DNA from: Elusimicrobiota bacterium | Lineage (GTDB): Bacteria > Elusimicrobiota > Elusimicrobia > 2-02-FULL-39-32 | Reading direction: 5' to 3' | DNA: 9,848 nucleotides | NCBI GenBank assembly: GCA_023249715.1 | Contig: JAHFCA010000029.1 | Span: forward strand, 1,785 to 11,632 | Shown: one piece after another, positions 6,592-9,848 of the stretch | How positions within the stretch are numbered: position 1 is the stretch's first letter | Layout: every line of letters starts with the position of its first letter | The notes under the pieces: generated by a model | Databases searched by the model: none | What the model saw: the letters and a program-made list of their open reading frames with translations, nothing else | What the model was told of the DNA's origin: nothing | Position numbers and translations under genes: made by a program

Positions 6592-8452
6592 AGTTAATAT
6601 TTTTCGTCAGACGCTCTACCCGCTGGCGCTGCTTTGCGGGGGAGCCATTCTTGTTGTTTTGCTGTATCTTCCCACAATTCGGGCCCCTTTTATTCTCGAT
6701 GATTTGCCCAAGATTGCGGACAATTCCGAAATCCGCTCCCTCCCTCTTTTTATTAAGAGTTTGGGGTATTCTTACGGAACTATTCAATACAATATAAATC
6801 ATAATGACCCATCCCGTCCTATGACCTATTTTTCTTATTTTTTAAATTATCAGTTACGAGGGTTAAGAACCGGAACCTATCATGCAGTCAATCTTTTATT
6901 GCATCTAGGCGTAACTTTTCTCCTCTTTTTTTTAATTCGAAAAATTAGCAGTTCCGTCTATAAAATTTCCAGCGAAACTATCCCGCTTTTGGTGGCCATT
7001 CTGTTTGCCCTTCACCCTGTCCAGGCCAGCACGGTCGGTTATATCTTTAGAAGGTCCGACCTTTTGGCCGCGTTTTTTTATCTCCTTTCTTTTTATTTTT
7101 TTATTTATACGATAGAAAGAAAATCTAGATTTTTTTTAACCGTGTCCCTTTCCGCCTTTATTCTTTCTCTTCTTTCTAAACAAAGCGCTTTAACGTTGCC
7201 TTTAATTTTATGGATCTATGATTTTACGTTTATTGCCGACAGGAATTTATCTGAAATAAAAGCAAGGGCTCGTTTCCATAGACCCTTTTGGCTAGTCCTT
7301 GTTCTGTATCTGGTTTGGAGATATTTTTATTTGGGGGGATTGGGAGATCTCGAAGCAATGGAGAGAATAAAGCCCTCCCTTTATATTCTAAATCAACCGT
7401 CTATCCTGCTAAAATATATTCAAATTCTTATGGTCCCCAAGTTTCTTTGCCTGGATCATTTAATTATTCCGGAAACCTCCTTCTTTGAGTTTAAAATTTG
7501 GTTTTCTTGGGGGTTTTTTCTGGGACTTCTCTTTTTAATTTTTCTGTTAACCTTTATTAAAGGTTGGAAATCTAAAGTGGTTCAATTTTCACTTTTGTGG
7601 TTTTTAATTCAGTTAGCCCCCACTTCTAGTTTTTTTCCCACCACACGGTTAATGGTGGAAAATAGAATTTATTTAGCTGGGATTGGTTTGGGGGTGGCGG
7701 TTTTATCTCTTTTCTTTGTTCTTTTTAAATTGGATTTAAAGAAAGGTTTTTTTGCGAAGGAAAATTTTATGGGCTCCTTACTGTTCTTTTCTCTTCTCAT
7801 TCTTTTTTCTATTTTTACCTATCGGCGCAACGTAGTCTACGGAAACCCCGTTTATTTGTGGCGGGAAGTCACTAAACTTTATCCGCACCATACCCTGGCA
7901 TATAGCCATTTGGGTTTAGCTTATTCTATGAGAGGGGACTACAATAAGGCGCTCGTTTCTTTTGACCAAGCGTTACAGTTAGATCCCCATTTAGGGGAGG
8001 CCACCTATAACAAGGGGAATGTCTATTTAGAACAAGAATCTTACGACAATGCTTTGGGATGCTACAAAAAAGTGATGGAGTTAGAGCCGCAATTTGCCCG
8101 TTCGTATCACAATGCCGCCCTCATTTACGCTCGAAGGAAAAATTTTGTTGAGGCGGAGGCGCTCTATCGCAAAACGATCCAGTTAGATCCTACTTCCAGC
8201 GAGGCGTACTATAATTTGGGTCTTCTCTATCATACTCAGAATAGATACAATGAAGCGCTGGAATATTATGAGAAAGCCATTCAGCATAATCCTAAATTTA
8301 TACAAGCGTACTATAACATGGGAGCTGTTTATTACCAAATGAAAGACGCCATTCGGGCATTAGAAAAATTTGAGCAGGCTTTAAGTTGCGAACCCTATAA
8401 CCGCATTGTCAGAGAAAGAGTGCTTTCTTTAAGAAGGCAGCTGCAATCATGA
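6557..8452 (+). CDS. TMTC-like GT-C membrane glycosyltransferase with five C-terminal TPRs
   Basis: A polytopic membrane protein of about 631 residues. Roughly ten or more hydrophobic segments fill residues 12-420, followed by five tetratricopeptide repeats (about 446-613), each ending in a DP/EP/NP turn. The first loop has FILDDLPKI (D48-D49), the acidic pair expected of GT-C enzymes. SRPMTYFSYFLNY, TYHAVNLLLHL, LHPVQASTV and the RRNVVYGNPVYLW segment before the TPRs match the TMTC/DUF1736-type layout. By family it would move a sugar from a polyprenyl-phosphate donor onto a protein at the outer face of the inner membrane, the TPRs binding the partner; no substrate is indicated. The start is uncertain: TTG 6557 gives a 35-base overlap with queC, ATG 6467 would overlap 125 bases and lacks a ribosome site. 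Its TGA overlaps the next ATG. No link to tRNA modification is known. Confidence 0.82.
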   Translation: MKNLEELIQFIKVNIFRQTLYPLALLCGGAILVVLLYLPTIRAPFILDDLPKIADNSEIRSLPLFIKSLGYSYGTIQYNINHNDPSRPMTYFSYFLNYQLRGLRTGTYHAVNLLLHLGVTFLLFFLIRKISSSVYKISSETIPLLVAILFALHPVQASTVGYIFRRSDLLAAFFYLLSFYFFIYTIERKSRFFLTVSLSAFILSLLSKQSALTLPLILWIYDFTFIADRNLSEIKARARFHRPFWLVLVLYLVWRYFYLGGLGDLEAMERIKPSLYILNQPSILLKYIQILMVPKFLCLDHLIIPETSFFEFKIWFSWGFFLGLLFLIFLLTFIKGWKSKVVQFSLLWFLIQLAPTSSFFPTTRLMVENRIYLAGIGLGVAVLSLFFVLFKLDLKKGFFAKENFMGSLLFFSLLILFSIFTYRRNVVYGNPVYLWREVTKLYPHHTLAYSHLGLAYSMRGDYNKALVSFDQALQLDPHLGEATYNKGNVYLEQESYDNALGCYKKVMELEPQFARSYHNAALIYARRKNFVEAEALYRKTIQLDPTSSEAYYNLGLLYHTQNRYNEALEYYEKAIQHNPKFIQAYYNMGAVYYQMKDAIRALEKFEQALSCEPYNRIVRERVLSLRRQLQS

Positions 8453-9180
8453 AAATATTGTATGCCGGGGACGGTCCTTTAGGGGGAGCCGCCAATTACC
8501 TCTATGGGGTTTTAAAGTTTATGGGAGCCAAGGTTTTCCATTTAAACCCGGGCCAAATTCTAGAACCTAAGTTGTTATCAAGGGAAAAATTTAACCTTCT
8601 TATTCTCAGCGATTTTTCTTCTGCTTCCATGCCCAAAGAAGCGCAAGCGGTGGCGGTAGAACAGTATCGGAAGGGAATGGGAGTTTTAATGATAGGGGGT
8701 TGGGGCTCTTTTTCTGGTCCCTTTGGGAATTGGCGGGGATCTCAAATAGAGGATATCCTTCCTATATACTGCAAGAAAGGAGATGACCGTATTAATTTTT
8801 CTGGGGGAGCGTTAATGGCGCAAAAAGAAAAAATACCTTTTATGAACCCTTCCGATTTTAAAAATCCCCCTATCGTCTGTGGTTTAAATGAAATAAGACC
8901 TAAACCGGAGACAAAGGTTTTGCTGAGCGCAAAAGAAATTAAATATCATGCCCATAAACTTTCTTTTGGAAAAGAATATCCATTATTGGTCGTTCAGTCT
9001 ATATCGGGGAAATCTGCGGCGTTAGCTACCGATGTGGCGCCTCATTGGTGCGGCGGACTGGTAGATTGGGGGAGCCGCCGACTAAAGCTTAAAGTAACAG
9101 AGACTATTCAAATAGAAGTGGGCCATCTCTATGTGAAGTTTTTAACGCATCTTGTCCGTTGGTTAGTGGAGGAAAATTAA
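8449..9180 (+). CDS. PF07090-like protein of the class I amidotransferase fold, no visible nucleophile
   Basis: A soluble protein of 243 residues with no signal peptide. The N-terminus MKILYAGDGPLGG and the pattern GGWGSFSGPFGNW (83-95), then QIEDILPI (99-106), and near the end ATDVAPHWCGGLVDWG (193-208), fit the putative glutamine amidotransferase family PF07090 (DUF1355/ThuA-like). At the elbow where true class I amidotransferases have a catalytic Cys (GxCxG), this protein has IGGWGS, so amidotransferase activity is doubtful; it may bind a ligand or partner. ATG 8449 overlaps the TGA of the membrane-protein gene and has a distant AAGG (8434-8437), implying coupled translation and possibly a joint role with that protein. 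It ends 1 base before queF. Function unknown; the family call is from recalled motifs. Confidence 0.7.
   Translation: MKILYAGDGPLGGAANYLYGVLKFMGAKVFHLNPGQILEPKLLSREKFNLLILSDFSSASMPKEAQAVAVEQYRKGMGVLMIGGWGSFSGPFGNWRGSQIEDILPIYCKKGDDRINFSGGALMAQKEKIPFMNPSDFKNPPIVCGLNEIRPKPETKVLLSAKEIKYHAHKLSFGKEYPLLVVQSISGKSAALATDVAPHWCGGLVDWGSRRLKLKVTETIQIEVGHLYVKFLTHLVRWLVEEN
9168..9172 (+). promoter_or_regulatory. Strong ribosome binding site for queF
   Basis: GGAGG lies 9 bases before ATG 9182, inside the last codons of the preceding gene. It is the best-placed Shine-Dalgarno seen in either operon and fixes the queF start. It suggests queF can be translated independently of the gene before it. Confidence 0.7.
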
Positions 9181-9181
9181 A

Positions 9182-9568
9182 ATGAAAGAGATCGAAAAGA
9201 GGGAAGCCTCTAAGAAAGGGTTGAATGCGCCCTTACCCGAGATGGAAGTTTTTCCTACTCAATTTAGGGGGTACAAAGTTACCTTGCACATTCCGGAATA
9301 TACCTCCGTTTGTCCTAAGACGGGCCTGCCGGATTTTGGAACATTGACGTTGACTTATATCCCCAATCGATATTGCGTGGAATTAAAGTCGTTCAAGTTT
9401 TACATGCAGGCCTATAGAAATGTGGGAATTTTTTATGAAAATGCGGTCAACAGAATTTTAAGAGATTTTGTAAAAACCTGCAAACCGAAGTGGGCCTATT
9501 TAAAAGGGGATTTTACTCCGCGGGGAGGAATCAGTACGACAGTAGAAGTGGAATTTGGGAAAAAATAA
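9182..9568 (+). CDS. queF: NADPH-dependent preQ0 reductase, short (type I) form
   Basis: Reduces the nitrile of preQ0 to the aminomethyl of preQ1 with two NADPH, supplying the base TGT inserts. The 128 residues are one QueF domain of the Bacillus kind. TSVCPKTGLPDFG carries the catalytic C44 (thioimide) and D51. The QueF NADPH motif is ELKSFKFYM (67-75), so this is a reductase and not the archaeal amidinotransferase QueF-L, which lacks it. GIFYEN provides the substrate-binding E86, and FTPRGGI lies near the end. With a constant offset of 11 from Bacillus QueF, residue Y85 stands where that enzyme has a His. It is the last gene of the queC operon, 1 base after the preceding stop, and ends 2 bases before the inverted-repeat element. 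Confidence 0.96.
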   Translation: MKEIEKREASKKGLNAPLPEMEVFPTQFRGYKVTLHIPEYTSVCPKTGLPDFGTLTLTYIPNRYCVELKSFKFYMQAYRNVGIFYENAVNRILRDFVKTCKPKWAYLKGDFTPRGGISTTVEVEFGKK

Positions 9569-9570
9569 TC

Positions 9571-9588
9571 AGGCGCTGTTGCAAAATG
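9571..9588 (+). repeat. Left terminal inverted repeat
   Basis: AGGCGCTGTTGCAAAATG, the exact reverse complement of 9718-9735. It begins 2 bases after the queF stop codon. Confidence 0.9.
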
Positions 9589-9630
9589 ACCCTTCGTAGC
9601 GAGATTTCGGATTTTGGATTTTTGTCGAAA

Positions 9631-9677
9631 CAAATTTTTTTTAGCATACTTGATGAGGGTATGGTAAAAAAAATTTG
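9631..9677. repeat. Inner stem-loop of the element
   Basis: CAAATTTTTTTTAGCATAC (9631-9649) pairs with 9659-9677 with a single mismatch around a 9-base loop. It contains eight T on one arm and eight A on the other, so it is AT-rich and unlike a standard GC-stem terminator. Confidence 0.8.
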
Positions 9678-9717
9678 TGAAGAGAAAAACCAAAAGCCGA
9701 AATCGCAGCAGAAGCGG

Positions 9718-9735
9718 CATTTTGCAACAGCGCCT
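9718..9735 (-). repeat. Right terminal inverted repeat
   Basis: CATTTTGCAACAGCGCCT, the exact partner of the left repeat at 9571-9588. The stop codon of the converging gene (9736-9738) begins at the very next base. Confidence 0.9.
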
Positions 9736-9848
9736 TTAGAGGTATTTTACGATTTTATTATTTTTGTCCAGGAGAAGATTTTTAGGTTGCATGGGTTGAT
9801 CGGTGAGTTCAAAGCCCATGACAATGATCTCTTCTCCTTTTTTAATGC
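9736..9848 (-). CDS. C-terminal end of an unrecognised gene, cut by window edge
   Basis: An open minus-strand frame enters from the right edge and gives 36 codons before TAA at 9738-9736. The tail reads GEEIIVMGFELTDQPM, then PKNLLLDKNNKIVKYL: mixed, charged, with no membrane segment. I do not recognise the family. Evidence for coding is only the open frame, the sensible composition and the placement facing queF tail to tail. An alternative is a tiny frame starting at ATG 9819, which I think less likely. The gene must extend well past the window. Confidence 0.5.
   Translation of the reverse strand, partial: IKKGEEIIVMGFELTDQPMQPKNLLLDKNNKIVKYL

Larger units (their letters stand above)
9571..9735. 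mobile_element. 165-base near-palindromic MITE-like element with IS6-like tips
   Basis: The ends are a perfect 18-base inverted repeat. The arms continue to mirror each other imperfectly (shared CTTC, GCGA, TTTCGG, TTTTGG and TTTTT blocks) down to an inner 19-base stem with one mismatch and a 9-base loop (9650-9658), so the whole unit could fold as one hairpin. It has no room for a transposase. The tip GGCGCTGTTGCAAA differs at one position from the IS26 end GGCACTGTTGCAAA as I recall it; similar CTGTTGCAAA ends occur in some other IS groups. I see no flanking target duplication (8 bases AATAATCA left, TTTAGAGG right). It sits between two converging stop codons, so it may now serve as a hairpin at the ends of both transcripts. 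On the minus strand it is followed shortly by TTATTTTTT. Confidence 0.7.

Noticed and set aside
6482..6802. Minus-strand open frame of 106 codons across the queC/membrane-protein junction
   Set aside because: Antisense shadow of two well-supported plus-strand genes, with no recognisable motifs.
5923..9180. Split form of the archaeal GAT-QueC amidotransferase system
   Set aside because: The amidotransferase-fold gene is not adjacent to queC, matches PF07090 rather than the GAT domain, and lacks a visible nucleophile.
5923..9568. Deazaguanine DNA modification (dpd) or archaeosine system
   Set aside because: The TGT is a full-length zinc-containing bacterial tRNA enzyme, QueF has the NADPH motif, and no DpdA, DpdB or restriction-type genes are present.
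9496..9720. Minus-strand open frame of 74 codons over the queF end and the inverted repeat
   Set aside because: It is made of the hairpin element plus antisense queF; the composition is a by-product of T-rich arms.
9571..9738. Ordinary Rho-independent terminator of queF
   Set aside because: The stem is far too long, its core is AT-rich, and no U-run directly follows the right arm on the plus strand, though a terminator-like role is still possible.

Overview
The window comes from a bacterium with tightly packed, AT-leaning DNA. It carries two divergent gene blocks centred on queuosine (Q) tRNA modification. Every confident gene is a bacterial-type enzyme, and the TGT has the pocket residues of a preQ1-using bacterial enzyme rather than a queuine-using eukaryotic one. 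The TMTC-like membrane/TPR protein and the gene style fit an uncultured Gram-negative lineage such as Omnitrophota or Elusimicrobiota, but this is a weak inference. No rRNA, tRNA or CRISPR array was seen.

Left block, minus strand, transcribed from about 5861 towards position 1: queA, tgt, aroD, metH. queA and tgt are 2 bases apart, tgt and aroD about 20 bases apart, and aroD and metH overlap in an ATGA, so this is very likely one operon. QueA and TGT are the RNA-level steps of Q synthesis. aroD (shikimate pathway) and metH (B12-dependent methionine synthase) are central metabolism; MetH indirectly feeds the S-adenosylmethionine that QueA consumes. metH runs off the left edge inside its C-terminal reactivation domain.

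Right block, plus strand, from 5923: queC, a TMTC-like membrane glycosyltransferase with five TPRs, a PF07090-like amidotransferase-fold protein, and queF. All are overlapping or 1 base apart. QueC makes preQ0 and QueF reduces it to preQ1, which TGT inserts into tRNA and QueA then converts to epoxyqueuosine. The window therefore holds the late Q pathway. folE, queD, queE and an epoxyqueuosine reductase (queG or queH) are not here. The two blocks share a 61-base divergent promoter region (5862-5922).

From 9571 to 9735 lies a 165-base near-palindrome with perfect 18-base terminal inverted repeats whose tips resemble IS6/IS26-type ends. It has no transposase and fills almost exactly the gap between the queF stop and the stop of a converging, unrecognised gene that runs off the right edge. 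It is best read as a MITE-like element, possibly now acting as a transcript-end hairpin.

The most interesting items are that element and the unexplained membrane-protein/amidotransferase-fold pair embedded between queC and queF. Nothing here proves a new system.
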